NCBI GenBank assembly: GCA_030424715.1
Contig: JAUHWH010000003.1
Coordinates: forward strand, 194,148-258,147
Source of the DNA: Bdellovibrionia bacterium
Lineage (GTDB): Bacteria > Bdellovibrionota > Bdellovibrionia > Bdellovibrionales > JAGQZY01
DNA: 64,000 nt
Direction: 5' to 3'
The position numbers and the translations under genes are program-made. Shown piece by piece: positions 27,495-36,602 of the stretch. The notes beneath the pieces were generated by a model. The model worked only from the letters and a program-made list of their open reading frames with translations, was not told where the DNA came from and did not search any database. The stretch's first letter is position 1, and each line of letters starts with the position of its first letter.

Positions 27495-27698
27495 ATGAAG
27501 TCGTTTAAATTTTTATTGCTTGCTGCTTTTCTTGTTGGAGCTACTGGTTGTGCTTACGGACACTCGCTTCGGGTAGGAAAAAACAAAGTTCTTGTTTTGA
27601 AAAATGATCATCTCCTTTTTGGAATCATGAGAAAGGCCCACATCTGCGATGTTACGCCATCAGGTCTCGCTAATTGCAGTGAAAAAGAAAACCCTTAA
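27495..27698 (+). CDS. Very small lipoprotein
   Basis: A 67-residue protein with signal peptide and lipobox (GATGC, Cys19). The mature part is short: YGHSLRVGKNKVLVLKNDHL, then an ICDV and ANCSEK Cys pair. GGGGGA precedes the ATG. A bidirectional terminator follows its stop. It is divergent from the lipoprotein operon and may share control with it. Function unknown. Confidence 0.6.
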   Translation: MKSFKFLLLAAFLVGATGCAYGHSLRVGKNKVLVLKNDHLLFGIMRKAHICDVTPSGLANCSEKENP

Positions 27699-27721
27699 TA
27701 TCCATTGAACATGGTTCGATT

Positions 27722-27753
27722 AAAAAAAACCGAGGTAACACCTCGGTTTTTTT
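27722..27753. terminator. Bidirectional rho-independent terminator
   Basis: CCGAGGT (27730-27736) pairs with ACCTCGG (27740-27746), with poly-A before and poly-T after. It can end transcripts of the small lipoprotein gene from the left and of the hmgA-DUF423 operon from the right. Confidence 0.8.
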
Positions 27754-27799
27754 ATGCCCATGGCAATTTTTATTTGAAATGAATAAACATCAAGACTCT

Positions 27800-28183
27800 C
27801 TAAATGATTGAGCTTTTTGTTCGGATCACTGCCAACGCAAAAAGTAACCAACCCACCATAAACAGGCTGCCGCCCACTGGTGTGATCATCGCGGCCACCC
27901 GCAGGTCCAATAGCACATAGATGTAAAGACTGCCCGAGAACAGAACAATGCCTAACAAAAAAGAGACGCCGGCCCACAAGCTCGACGACCATTTCTCCCA
28001 ATGGCTCCACAATCCTAAGCCTAACAAGGCAAGGGCATGAAAGCGCATATAATCGTTGGCCGTCGCTAACACGTCCATTTTGTCAGGCTCAAGAAACTCT
28101 TTCAGACTATGAGTACCAAAAGCCCCCAGCGCCACTGAAAGCAAACCTAAAACACAACCCCACAACAACCAGATGCGTCCCAC
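27800..28183 (-). CDS. DUF423 family membrane protein (YgdD-like)
   Basis: A 127-residue inner-membrane protein with four hydrophobic helices. The N-terminus (GCVLGLLSVALGAFGTHSLK) and the later GVSFLLGIVLFSGSLYIYVL and ITPVGGSLFMVGWLLFA are typical of DUF423, function unknown. Its GTG start overlaps the hmgA stop (TAGTG), so the genes are translationally coupled. No ribosome site of its own is obvious. Confidence 0.82.
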   Translation of the reverse strand: MGRIWLLWGCVLGLLSVALGAFGTHSLKEFLEPDKMDVLATANDYMRFHALALLGLGLWSHWEKWSSSLWAGVSFLLGIVLFSGSLYIYVLLDLRVAAMITPVGGSLFMVGWLLFALAVIRTKSSII

Positions 28184-29457
28184 TACTTATCTCCAAACAT
28201 TGGCTTGAAGTTTTGCCAACAGTCCGTGTACTTTTTATCTAATGAATCGGTTTGCATAGCAAAGGTGGTCGGATGAAAAACATGACAAGTCTCAAACATA
28301 AAAGCCATGGTATCAGAAACCTTTTGGGGCTCTTCGCCTTGGGCCATGCCTTTCTCAAGAGTCGTCGTATCCGGTCCATGGGGTGACATGCAATTATGCA
28401 AGCTGGCGCCTCCAGGGACGAACCCCCCTTGCTTGGCATCGTAGGCGCCATGAATCAGTCCCATGTATTCACTCATGACGTTGCGATGATAATAGGGTGG
28501 GCGAAACGTGTTCTCCCCCACCAACCAGCGTGGCGGGAAAATCACAAAATCCATATTGGCTGTCCCCGGCGTTGAAGAAGGAGATGTGAGAACCGTAAAA
28601 ATAGAGGGGTCTGGATGGTCGTAAGAGATTGTCCCCATGGTGTTGAACTTTCTCAGATCATAACGGTAAGGCACATAGTTCCCGTGCCACGCCACCACAT
28701 CAAGAGGACTGTGCCCTTGTTCGTAAGACCAAAAGTGGTGCTGGAACTTCGTGACCACCTGAGAGCTACTTTTGATCTCGAAAGCCGCCGTTGGGTGTTC
28801 GAAGTCTCGTGGATTCGCCAATCCGTTGGAACCGATAGGGCCCAGATTGGGTAACACAAAGGGATGTCCTGTGTTCTCACCGAGATACCCACGGGACCAG
28901 CCTGAACTTTTTGGATTCACTTGAAACTTCACTCCCCGAGGAATCACTGCAATCTGTTGCGGTTCTACCTCTAGCCCACCAAACTCAGTCAAAATCTCTA
29001 GAGACCCTATTTCAGGAATGATTATAAGTTCACCATCCGCATTGCAAAAATAGCGATCGCCCATTGATTTGTTAAAATGATAGTGATGGGCGGCCACACC
29101 CGCAGCCGTTCCTGTGAGCGCCATGGTCCGCACACCTTCAACAAAATCACAATCGGCCTGGGGGTTTTCAAGAGGTTGCCAGCGATACTGAGACGGAGAA
29201 GTCGGCTCGGCTTGCGAGCGCTGAGTCACCCAAGTGGTTTGCTTGAAGGGGGCGTAAGGGCCATGAAAGGTGGAGGGATGAATGCGGTATAACCAGCTGC
29301 GAAGATTTTGGGGGCGCTCCATAGTGAAAGCGCTTCCCGACAACTGTTCTGGGATCAACCCACTCAATGGAACCTTTGGTGAGTTTTGCCCTTTCGGCAA
29401 ACACCCTTTTTCCGCTTCCGATTCAAAATGGTTACCAAAGCCGGTGAAATAATCCAT
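28183..29457 (-). CDS. hmgA: Homogentisate 1,2-dioxygenase
   Basis: A non-haem Fe(II) ring-cleaving dioxygenase that converts homogentisate to maleylacetoacetate in tyrosine and phenylalanine breakdown. At 424 residues it is close to usual length. Family signatures: GFGNHFESEA at the N-terminus, LNPKS-type VNPKSSGWSRGY, and the iron-ligand regions YYHRNVMSEYMGLIHG and ASLHNCMSPHGPD with the expected Glu and His residues. AAGGGG precedes the ATG. The other pathway genes (hppD, maiA, fahA) are not in the window; an MFS transporter is divergent. Confidence 0.94.
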   Translation of the reverse strand: MDYFTGFGNHFESEAEKGCLPKGQNSPKVPLSGLIPEQLSGSAFTMERPQNLRSWLYRIHPSTFHGPYAPFKQTTWVTQRSQAEPTSPSQYRWQPLENPQADCDFVEGVRTMALTGTAAGVAAHHYHFNKSMGDRYFCNADGELIIIPEIGSLEILTEFGGLEVEPQQIAVIPRGVKFQVNPKSSGWSRGYLGENTGHPFVLPNLGPIGSNGLANPRDFEHPTAAFEIKSSSQVVTKFQHHFWSYEQGHSPLDVVAWHGNYVPYRYDLRKFNTMGTISYDHPDPSIFTVLTSPSSTPGTANMDFVIFPPRWLVGENTFRPPYYHRNVMSEYMGLIHGAYDAKQGGFVPGGASLHNCMSPHGPDTTTLEKGMAQGEEPQKVSDTMAFMFETCHVFHPTTFAMQTDSLDKKYTDCWQNFKPMFGDK

Positions 29458-29576
29458 ACAAACCCCTTATTTAACAAGGTTTTCTTATCCATCATACCCA
29501 ATCACAAAACAAGCTCTGATGCGCCATTATTGTAGACACCCATTGCCAATCACGAAGCCAACGAATAAAAGGCTTC

Positions 29577-30818
29577 ATGGGCTACTGGAAACTGCTGAAA
29601 CTCAACCCTCGCACCATCGGATTTGGCTTTCTAGTCACCTTTTTCTCGGGCCTAGGTCAAACCCACTTTATTTCACTCTTCAACCCCATCATCACCCAGC
29701 GGTTTGACCTCACGGCCACCGAGTATGGCTCGCTCTATTCTCTCATCACCCTTCTTAGTGGCTTTGCCATCACATTTATAGGTCCACTGATTGATACCGT
29801 TGAGCTTCGCAAGTTCACCTTGGTGATTGCCTTTGGCCTGATGAGCAGCCTGGCTTTGATTTACCCGCTCCATTCTCTTCTCACGTTAGGGCTGGGGCTG
29901 TTCGGACTGCGTCTCTTTGGACAGGGCCTCTGCTCGAGCTTGTCCTCTATCGCTATCGCCCGTTATTTTACGGAAAACCGGGGTCGGGCCTTGAGCCTCA
30001 GCCAAATGGGTTTTCCGGTCTACGAAGGCTTGATCACCCCACTGGGTGCAGCACTGATCACATCCATGAGCTTTCAAAGTTTTTTGGTGATCTTCGGTCT
30101 GTCTCTTCTGATGGTGTTTGCGCCGATCGCGTTTTTTCTCACCCGACAAATTCCTGAATTTAACCAGGTGGCGCCCCTCCCTGATGGCGCCTCAACAATC
30201 AAATCCCCGGCGCCCCCAACAAACGGCAGCAATTGGAGTCGCCGACAAGTTTTTACTGACAAACAAGTGTATTTTCTAATCCCCCAAACTCTGATGCCCC
30301 CCTTTGCTCTAACGGGCATCTTTTTTCATATGGCTCTGATTGCAGAATTAAAGAACTGGAGCCTTGAGCTTGCCGCTTCAGGACTGTTTTTCTTTGCCAC
30401 TGGACGCATCGTTAACTCTTTTATCACCGGTCCACTGGTGGATCGCCTGTCGGCCATAAAGCTCTTTCCATACTACCAGCTGCCGCTGACTCTCGGATTT
30501 CTTATTCTGGGTCTTGGAGCTCCGACCTGGGTGCCCGCATTATGCTTTCTGCTCTTTGGCTTGAGTGTTGGGAGCGGCGGCCCCATAAAGTCAGCCATTT
30601 GGGCCGAGCTCTACGGTGTTCTGCACCTGGGGGCCATCAAAAGTCTCTTTGCCTCACTCATGGTCCTATCGACAGCGGCGAGCCCCGTGTTGTTTGGCTG
30701 GATTCTTGATCGCACCCATTCACCCCAACCCCTACTGGTCGGTCTTTGCGTGGCCAGCCTTGCCTGCTCTGCCCTGTCTTTTTGGGGTCTCAGAATGAGA
30801 CAGTCGTCTCTCGCTTAG
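29577..30818 (+). CDS. MFS transporter
   Basis: A 413-residue, 12-helix major facilitator superfamily permease. The loop between helices 2 and 3 has GPLIDTVELRKF, and RYFTENRGRALSLSQMGFP is a common MFS segment (motif C-like region near helix 5). The second half starts near the QVYFLIPQTL segment. AAAAGG lies five bases before the ATG. It is divergent from hmgA, so an aromatic-acid or related substrate is possible, but nothing in the sequence defines it. Confidence 0.8.
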   Translation: MGYWKLLKLNPRTIGFGFLVTFFSGLGQTHFISLFNPIITQRFDLTATEYGSLYSLITLLSGFAITFIGPLIDTVELRKFTLVIAFGLMSSLALIYPLHSLLTLGLGLFGLRLFGQGLCSSLSSIAIARYFTENRGRALSLSQMGFPVYEGLITPLGAALITSMSFQSFLVIFGLSLLMVFAPIAFFLTRQIPEFNQVAPLPDGASTIKSPAPPTNGSNWSRRQVFTDKQVYFLIPQTLMPPFALTGIFFHMALIAELKNWSLELAASGLFFFATGRIVNSFITGPLVDRLSAIKLFPYYQLPLTLGFLILGLGAPTWVPALCFLLFGLSVGSGGPIKSAIWAELYGVLHLGAIKSLFASLMVLSTAASPVLFGWILDRTHSPQPLLVGLCVASLACSALSFWGLRMRQSSLA

Positions 30819-30858
30819 CACGAACCTCCCCACACCGATCTTCCCCCACGAAAACAAT

Positions 30859-30887
30859 TTGGGATCGCCCTTGGTATACGTTATTCT
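30859..30887 (+). promoter_or_regulatory. Possible sigma70 promoter
   Basis: TTGGGA (30859-30864) and TATTCT (30882-30887) are 17 bases apart, 26 bases before the ATG of the QNCG lipoprotein. Both boxes are moderate matches. Confidence 0.35.
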
Positions 30888-30912
30888 TTAGGCTGACTCT
30901 TGAGGGGAGATT

Positions 30913-31425
30913 ATGAATCTTTTAAAAATTGTTCTGCTGGTTGTTCTCAGTGTCTTTCTTTACCAAAATTGTGGCAGCGATCCGCAAGCTCAAACGGTAT
31001 CGACAGATCCCATTGTATCAGCCGCGTCTCTCGGTAAAATTAAAACCAGCTCACCTCTTGCAATCAAAGTACAGCAACAATCTATGCAATTGGATCTCGT
31101 GAGTTTCGAGGTCGTGGCGGCCGATGCTGCCGAATGGGTCGGCTCTTGCCTCGTCGATAGCAAAGCCCAGAGGCTTCAAGAGTTGCTCAATGATGCTTCG
31201 ATCTGCGAAACCGACCATGCCGTGCCCGAGGATGCCCTCTGCGCCATGATCTATGTGGAACCCTACATGAGGATAGCAATAGAAGGTGAGAGCGATCTGG
31301 TCGCCGTAGGCGAACAAAATAGCAGTTGCCCGAAATACACCACCCATCTTTGCGAGAACGATGAAGAGACGAGAGAGCTTATTCAATCGATTGACCCCAA
31401 CAAGGACTTAGTTTCTTGCAACTAA
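30913..31425 (+). CDS. QNCG-type lipoprotein of unknown function
   Basis: A 170-residue protein with the N-terminus LLVVLSVFLYQNCGSD, in which Cys20 is the likely lipidated residue although YQN is not a classic lipobox. The same ending occurs in the gene at 45584-46624. The mature part has several Cys (GSCLVD, SICETD, ALCAMIY, SSCPKY, HLCEND, VSCN), suggesting disulphides. GAGGGGAG lies before the ATG. The 23-base tandem repeats follow its stop. No family recognised. Confidence 0.6.
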   Translation: MNLLKIVLLVVLSVFLYQNCGSDPQAQTVSTDPIVSAASLGKIKTSSPLAIKVQQQSMQLDLVSFEVVAADAAEWVGSCLVDSKAQRLQELLNDASICETDHAVPEDALCAMIYVEPYMRIAIEGESDLVAVGEQNSSCPKYTTHLCENDEETRELIQSIDPNKDLVSCN

Positions 31426-31480
31426 AAAAACTGACCCACTTTGGACAATGAGTAGCTGGTTTATTGGTTTGGTATAGGTC

Positions 31481-31636
31481 CTTCGGCTGCGCCTCTGGAC
31501 GACAAATTTCTGCGCCACTGGACGACGAGTTCCTTCGAACTTGGACGACGAGTTCCTTCGAACTTGGACGACGAGTTCCTTCGAACTTGGACGACGAATT
31601 TCTTCGTCTCTGGATGACCTGTTTTCTTCGCCCTCT
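31481..31636. repeat. 23-base tandem repeat array
   Basis: Five units start at 31498, 31521, 31544, 31567 and 31590, each 23 bases, read as GACGACGAGTTCC followed by TTCGAACTTG; three are identical. Degenerate units flank them (CTTCGGCTGCGCCTC at 31481; GATGACCTGTTTT at 31613), and a partial copy CTTTGCTTAGTTCAGGATGA lies near 31671. The period is not a multiple of three and the array lies between convergent genes, so it is non-coding. Confidence 0.85.
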
Positions 31637-31700
31637 GTACGGTACTGGATTCGTTGGTTTGGCAAGGGGCCTTTGCTTAGTTCAGGATGACTTTTGCCCC

Positions 31701-33500
31701 CTAAGATTTTGATTTGATCCAGTCGTCGATGAGTTCTTCAAGAATCGTTAACGGGACCGGGCCGTTGGTAAGAATCACTTCGTGAAATTCGCGGATATCA
31801 AAGCCTGAGCCCAATTGTTTTTTGGCTTTCTTTTTGAGTTCGAGAATTTTGAGTAAACCCACCATGTAGGCAGTTGCCTGCCCCGGCATGATGATATATC
31901 GATTGATCTGACGAACGTTGTCCGCATGATCCCCGGGTAAGTTTTTATCCAAGTAAGCGATGGCTTTTTCGCGCGACCACTTTAAGTGGTGGATTCCTGT
32001 ATCGACGACCAAACGACAGGCCCTTGTGAGCTCCATAGAAAGCCTTCCGAAATCAGAATAAGGATCATTGTAAAACCCATGGTCTTTCGGAAAGCGCTCA
32101 GAATAAAGCCCCCAACCCTCCACGTAAGAAGAGTAGTGTCCGAACCGTCGAAACTTCGGCAAATGATTGAGCTCTTGAGCAATGGAAAACTGCATATGAT
32201 GCCCAGGAATGCCCTCGTGATAGGCCAAGGCTTCAGCCTCCCAGGTTGGCAAGGCCTCCATATTGTAGAGGTTCACGTAGTATGTACCAGGGCGGGAGCC
32301 ATCGGCGGTGGGTGTGTTGTAAAATGCCATGCCTGCTGATTTTTCACGAAACGGCTCGACAGCCTTTACAACAATATCGGCCTTGGGTTTGGTGATAAAG
32401 AAACTATCCAAACGCTTTTTCATGGCAGCGATGTATCCTTTGGCCTTTTTCAGATACTGGGCCTTCCCCTTTTTGTTATCTGCGAAAAGAAACTTTTTAC
32501 TCTGCATATGTTTAAAGAAGTCCTGCAGAGAGCCTTTAAATTTCACTTTCTTTTGAATGGAACTCATCTCATCATGGATGCGAGCCACATTTTTCAGTCC
32601 CAGTGCGTGAATCTCATCGGCGGACAAATCGGTGGTGGTCATTTTTTTAAGACGATACTGATAATAAGACTCCCCCTTCGGGAACTTCCATACCCCATCC
32701 TCTGTGGTGGCTCGCTTCTCTTGCTTTTCAAGAAAAGCAATCAAGTCGGCATAGGCCGGGCCGACGGAGTTCAACAAGGCCGCTTTGCCTTGTTTTAGAT
32801 ATTCAGCACGTTTGTTTTTTTTAAGTTTTAACTTATTAATCTTCTGCTTCATATCTTTGAACAATGGAGAGTCTTGTTTTGATTTTACAAAAGGACGACC
32901 TGAAACAATATTTTTCGAATCATCGATGACTTTCTCAAAGACAAATTTGGGCAGGACCACACCTTTGGTTTCTGAACGCATCAGGTTGTTAACGACTTCT
33001 CCAAAAACTCGCCTGAACTCTTTTAAACGCGCGAGATAGTTCTTCAAATCCTGCTCCGTCTTAACCCGATGGATCGACATCATAAAACTAGGCAAAGTGC
33101 TTTGAATACCAAACATTTGGTTCACCGGATACCCATAATCATTCCAGCGCAGTTCATCGATCTTCTGCTGCAGACGGATTTCATAAAGAGCATAACTCAA
33201 CTGATCTTCTTTGGAGAGCTCATCTTTGTCGAAGCTCCTTAAAATCTTGAGATGTTTTTTAGCATCGTCTTGCATGGTCTGGTAAAATTTGGCGGAAAAA
33301 CTGTTTAATTGATCTTGCTTCTTTTCGATGCCCAGGTAGGCCATATCTTCGGGCTGTTTTTCAATAAAATGGTCGAAGCTCCAATCGAGAAAGGTGCGGA
33401 ACTGCTCGGTCTCGGTGTCGCCCTTAAAGTCCGGACGCTGATAGGCACAGCCCCCCAAAAATAACACAGATAACATCAAAACTAGTAATTGCCGGCGCAT
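31701..33500 (-). CDS. DUF885 family lipoprotein, putative metallopeptidase-like
   Basis: A 599-residue protein with signal peptide and lipobox LGGC (Cys18). The long helical body ends with the DUF885 hallmark YHEGIPGHHMQ at about residue 428, then RYG-type YVEGWGLYSERF and MELTRACRLVVDTGIHHLKWSREKA. The HEGxPGHH site looks like a zinc site, and family members are often annotated as putative peptidases without a firm substrate. GGAGGG lies before the ATG. It is convergent with the QNCG lipoprotein across the repeat array. Confidence 0.83.
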   Translation of the reverse strand: MRRQLLVLMLSVLFLGGCAYQRPDFKGDTETEQFRTFLDWSFDHFIEKQPEDMAYLGIEKKQDQLNSFSAKFYQTMQDDAKKHLKILRSFDKDELSKEDQLSYALYEIRLQQKIDELRWNDYGYPVNQMFGIQSTLPSFMMSIHRVKTEQDLKNYLARLKEFRRVFGEVVNNLMRSETKGVVLPKFVFEKVIDDSKNIVSGRPFVKSKQDSPLFKDMKQKINKLKLKKNKRAEYLKQGKAALLNSVGPAYADLIAFLEKQEKRATTEDGVWKFPKGESYYQYRLKKMTTTDLSADEIHALGLKNVARIHDEMSSIQKKVKFKGSLQDFFKHMQSKKFLFADNKKGKAQYLKKAKGYIAAMKKRLDSFFITKPKADIVVKAVEPFREKSAGMAFYNTPTADGSRPGTYYVNLYNMEALPTWEAEALAYHEGIPGHHMQFSIAQELNHLPKFRRFGHYSSYVEGWGLYSERFPKDHGFYNDPYSDFGRLSMELTRACRLVVDTGIHHLKWSREKAIAYLDKNLPGDHADNVRQINRYIIMPGQATAYMVGLLKILELKKKAKKQLGSGFDIREFHEVILTNGPVPLTILEELIDDWIKSKS

Positions 33501-33620
33501 GGCGTCCCTCCCCTAATCAGAGGGGGTAGCCTAACCCATTTTAGCCCAGACTGTCATCCACCATGGCAGTGGACATCATTGGGGCTTTCTGGCATTGTGT
33601 CATTTCATAGGAGCTCTGGG

Positions 33621-33869
33621 ATGATTGAAATGAAAAGTGTTGATGATTTACGCAACTCAATTCAAGCCATTGTGGTCAAGGACTTTGGCGATTTTAAACG
33701 TAAAACTGTGACCTACCTCAATCGGTTTTCTGAGAACAATGAACTCGATGAAGAGCAGCAAAAGCATATGTATTTTTTAAAGTGGTATATCCAGTTTCAT
33801 CCCAACTTCGAACTTGCCGAAACCAAGCAATGGACTCTCAATCAAATTGAAAAATTCAAAAGCCATTAG
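33621..33869 (+). CDS. Small hypothetical protein, cytosolic
   Basis: An 82-residue protein (MIEMKSVDDLRNSIQAIVV start) with no signal peptide and a helical, charged composition. The ATG at 33621 follows AGGAGC at a good distance; the open frame extends to 33489 but that part overlaps the divergent DUF885 gene start. Its 3' end overlaps the next gene. No family recognised. Confidence 0.5.
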   Translation: MIEMKSVDDLRNSIQAIVVKDFGDFKRKTVTYLNRFSENNELDEEQQKHMYFLKWYIQFHPNFELAETKQWTLNQIEKFKSH

Positions 33870-34509
33870 ATCTCGACTCCTGACCCCGCTTTTTGCCATG
33901 GCAGTGATACCTCTCGGCCCAGCCTCTCAGTGGCACGAATTTGCCTATAGAAACATCACTCCTAACAAAGTGAATTATGGTGATAACCAGATCACTTTAA
34001 ATGTAAAAAGCTCGGCATCTCCCCTACTCCACGTTTTCGATAAACCCACAAGCCTTGACAACTTTTACGCTTCGGCAACAGTGCAGTCTAAAGATGAGTT
34101 GAGTTTTCAAATTGCGAACCAGGGGGCCCGCGGAGCAGATGACGCCATCTTGAGAATCGGCTTTGTTTTGGCTGGATCACAACGTTTAAGCTGGTGGCAA
34201 CGTCAACTGGCACCGCAATGGGTCCTGAAGATGGAAAAACTTTTGCCAGCAGGTGCAGGCGTCGGGAAAATTCACTTTTACTCCACCTGCCGCAATCCCA
34301 AGTTGCTGAACAAAGCCCGGATCCACTTTTTAGACTCTAACATTCACGAGAAGTGTGTGACTCTTTTGAAAACCAAAGGGACTTTTGAGCTGCATGCCAA
34401 AGACATGGGTTTAAAAAATGTACTGGCGCTGTGGATTGCTGGCGACTCTGACGATCTTAAAGAGACCTTTCAAGTCTCCGTCGAAGAAATCAAAATTAAT
34501 TACAAGTAA
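33847..34509 (+). CDS. Exported hypothetical protein
   Basis: About 220 residues. I take the TTG at 33847, which gives a proper signal peptide (basic KNSKAIRSR, then LLTPLFAMAVIPLGPAS) and overlaps the previous gene by 23 bases, so coupling is likely. An ATG at 33898 would cut the signal peptide. The mature part is beta-rich, with KVNYGDNQITLNVKSSASP and later ILRIGFVLAGSQRL. Its stop overlaps that of the convergent downstream gene by 14 bases. The protein may be a carbohydrate- or lipid-binding domain, but I cannot identify it. Confidence 0.5.
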   Translation: MKNSKAIRSRLLTPLFAMAVIPLGPASQWHEFAYRNITPNKVNYGDNQITLNVKSSASPLLHVFDKPTSLDNFYASATVQSKDELSFQIANQGARGADDAILRIGFVLAGSQRLSWWQRQLAPQWVLKMEKLLPAGAGVGKIHFYSTCRNPKLLNKARIHFLDSNIHEKCVTLLKTKGTFELHAKDMGLKNVLALWIAGDSDDLKETFQVSVEEIKINYK

Positions 34510-34744
34510 AGAGCATCTTGAACTCTTTGTAAGTCCCATGGGGACCGCCCACTTTGTCGATGCGAGTGCTTCTTGAAACAGAATAACCGCTGGGGCACTG
34601 ATGACGGGCTTTAAGGTGGCACTGCTGCAACCAGTATTTACAGACCACTTGCTTCAATGGCCCTTTCGCGGGGCGCTGATTCGCACAAGATATCCACAAG
34701 CTCGCGGAACATAATAATAGAGTTACAAAAACAATCTTTTTCAT
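34496..34744 (-). CDS. Small Cys-rich exported protein, possible lipoprotein
   Basis: An 82-residue protein with a signal peptide (KKIVFVTLLLCSASLWISC), whose last Cys20 may be lipid-modified although WISC is a weak lipobox. The mature part has VVCKYW, QQCHL, HQCPSG and LFTCN, four Cys that could make two disulphides. It is convergent with the exported protein on the plus strand, sharing 14 bases. Function unknown. Confidence 0.5.
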   Translation of the reverse strand: MKKIVFVTLLLCSASLWISCANQRPAKGPLKQVVCKYWLQQCHLKARHQCPSGYSVSRSTRIDKVGGPHGTYKEFKMLFTCN

Positions 34745-34780
34745 ATGAACAGTCTAGCCAAGCTTAAGCCTGAAAACAAA

Positions 34781-35197
34781 TCAATCCACCTTTTGGCGCA
34801 TTTTCTTTTTGTCTCCAAGCTGTTTCTTTTCTTTAATGCGCTTTTCTACAGACGATCTTGTGGGCTTGGTTTTACGACGGGGCTTGGGTTTAGTCAGGGC
34901 AACCTGCAAACTCTCCACTAGATTTTTAAAGCACTGCTCTTTGTTTTGGGGTCTCGTGCGATACTGATCACTATAGAACACCAAAATCCCTTGTTTGTTT
35001 AAACGATTTTTTAGCTTTCGGGCCACAATGGTTTTTTGATCAGAGTTGAGAGCTTCACTGCTGAGCAAATCCCAATGGAGCTCCGCACGCGTCTCGGTCT
35101 TGTTCACCTTTTGCCCACCAGGTCCCGAACTGCGAGAAAACTGATAGACAGCCTCAAGGTCTATTTTTTTTCTTTTCGAAGCACTCAGCTTAAACAT
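34781..35197 (-). CDS. arfB: Peptidyl-tRNA hydrolase ArfB (ribosome rescue)
   Basis: A 138-residue release-factor-like protein that releases nascent chains from ribosomes stalled on mRNA lacking a stop codon. The catalytic GGQ is at residues 27-29 in SSGPGGQKVNKTETRAEL. The C-terminal tail is highly basic (PKPRRKTKPTRSS, KRIKEKKQLGDKKKMRQK), as needed to enter the empty mRNA channel. No clear ribosome site precedes the ATG. It lacks the codon-recognition domain of RF1/RF2 and so is not a class I release factor. Confidence 0.9.
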   Translation of the reverse strand: MFKLSASKRKKIDLEAVYQFSRSSGPGGQKVNKTETRAELHWDLLSSEALNSDQKTIVARKLKNRLNKQGILVFYSDQYRTRPQNKEQCFKNLVESLQVALTKPKPRRKTKPTRSSVEKRIKEKKQLGDKKKMRQKVD

Positions 35198-35222
35198 ATT
35201 TTAATGGTAAAGGAAGATGTCG

Positions 35223-36080
35223 TTAAACGCGAGGACCGAATCGAAAGAACTTACCCCTTGAGGCAAAATAGTTGCCACACAAACATAAGAACACCAACAC
35301 CACTCCCACAATTTGTGCCAAACCAAGCACTTCGTCAAACAGACTCCACCCCAACAAGACACCCCAAAATAAGCCGGCGTAATTAAAGATCATCACATTT
35401 GCCGCAGTTTCCATTTGATAGGCCAAGGTCATAAAATACTGCGCCACTTGAGTCAGCACCCCGATCCCAATCAACAATAGCCACTCAGCCCCTTGGGGCG
35501 TCTGCCACTGATAGATCATCACCGGTCCAACGATGGGAACGGTGACCAACGGAAAGTAGAGAATCACCACCAAAGGGTCCTCAGACAGCCTTAAATAGCG
35601 CACACACGTATATGCTAGCGCCGCCGATAGTGCCGCGAAGAGGCCCAGGAGGATCCATGGCCACGCCACAGGGTCGGCCTGACCTCGCACCAGAAAAACG
35701 CCAACAAAGGATGCCACTAGAAAAACCCACTGCCAGCCATTGGCCTTCTCTTTTAGAAAGACGTGGGCAATGATGACCGTAAAAATAGGAGTTAAATTGA
35801 TCAACGTGATCGCTACTGCCAACGGAATATTCTGCAAGCAAATAAACAGACAGAGCAAACCAGAGGTTCCAAAAATCCCTCGCAGCAACAAAACCTTTTT
35901 ATTTTTACCGGCAAAATCGCCGCCTTTTCGCCAGATGAAAAATAGACAAATCACTAGAGAGGTAAAAGCACGAAAAACCACGACTTCCGTAGCGGGCAAA
36001 TGAGACAGGTACTTTACGACCACATTAATAACGGAAAACACACTGGTTGCGACAACCAAGTACCACATCGCTCGATTCAT
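35223..36080 (-). CDS. DMT superfamily transporter (EamA)
   Basis: A 285-residue inner-membrane protein with ten predicted helices in two EamA repeats. The first repeat includes LPATEVVVFRAFTSLVICL and LTPIFTVIIAHVFLKEKANG; the second includes GLFWGVLLGWSLFDEVLGLAQ. This fits drug/metabolite exporters, with substrate unknown. It lies directly upstream of arfB on the same strand, 26 bases between. Confidence 0.8.
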   Translation of the reverse strand: MNRAMWYLVVATSVFSVINVVVKYLSHLPATEVVVFRAFTSLVICLFFIWRKGGDFAGKNKKVLLLRGIFGTSGLLCLFICLQNIPLAVAITLINLTPIFTVIIAHVFLKEKANGWQWVFLVASFVGVFLVRGQADPVAWPWILLGLFAALSAALAYTCVRYLRLSEDPLVVILYFPLVTVPIVGPVMIYQWQTPQGAEWLLLIGIGVLTQVAQYFMTLAYQMETAANVMIFNYAGLFWGVLLGWSLFDEVLGLAQIVGVVLVFLCLCGNYFASRGKFFRFGPRV

Positions 36081-36215
36081 GCCCTATACAATCATATTTC
36101 TCGAAAAAGGGGTATCACTGTGCTAGAAACCGGCCCGACTGGCCAAAAAATGTTGGCCTTTTAAAGAAGTTTCTTTTAGAAATGAGCCATAGAAAATTCA
36201 AAATCGAGGTGAATT

Positions 36216-36494
36216 GTGGGTAAAGAAGTCACGCTAGAGCTTTATGGAGATGTTTATAACTTTGAGATCGAAGATGACGAGTCCATTTTAGACGGAGCCC
36301 TTCGTAACAATGTCGACGCGCCCTATGCCTGTATGTCCGGCACCTGTAACTCTTGCCAAGCCACGGTGGTCGAGGGCGATGTGAGAATGGAAGACGCTGA
36401 CGCACTCACCGATGATGAAATTGAAGAAGGAGAAGTACTCACCTGTTGTGCCTTTCCAACCAGTGACAAGATCAAGGTAAAATACCCCGACTGA
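36216..36494 (+). CDS. Plant-type 2Fe-2S ferredoxin
   Basis: A 92-residue cytosolic electron carrier with the CX4CX2C loop in ACMSGTCNSC (Cys39, 44, 47) and the fourth ligand at Cys77 in LTCCAF. It resembles the ferredoxin domain of phenylacetate-type oxygenase reductases but is free-standing. The GTG start follows GAGGTG. No reductase or oxygenase gene adjoins it, so its partner is unknown. A strong terminator follows. Confidence 0.87.
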   Translation: MGKEVTLELYGDVYNFEIEDDESILDGALRNNVDAPYACMSGTCNSCQATVVEGDVRMEDADALTDDEIEEGEVLTCCAFPTSDKIKVKYPD

Positions 36495-36602
36495 CGATTC
36501 ACCATTCCCGCCACTGAGTCAGTGCCGACCCGACGTCGCTCATTGGAGGGGTTTTCTCCCCGATACAGCAACTGAAGTCAGCGCGCTTACTATTGAGTGC
36601 CG

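Noticed and set aside
31481-31636. CRISPR array
   Set aside because: Units are contiguous without unique spacers and no cas genes are near.
31464-31712. Plus-strand frame through the 23-base repeats
   Set aside because: A 23-base period is not a multiple of three, so no stable repeat peptide results, and no ribosome site is present.
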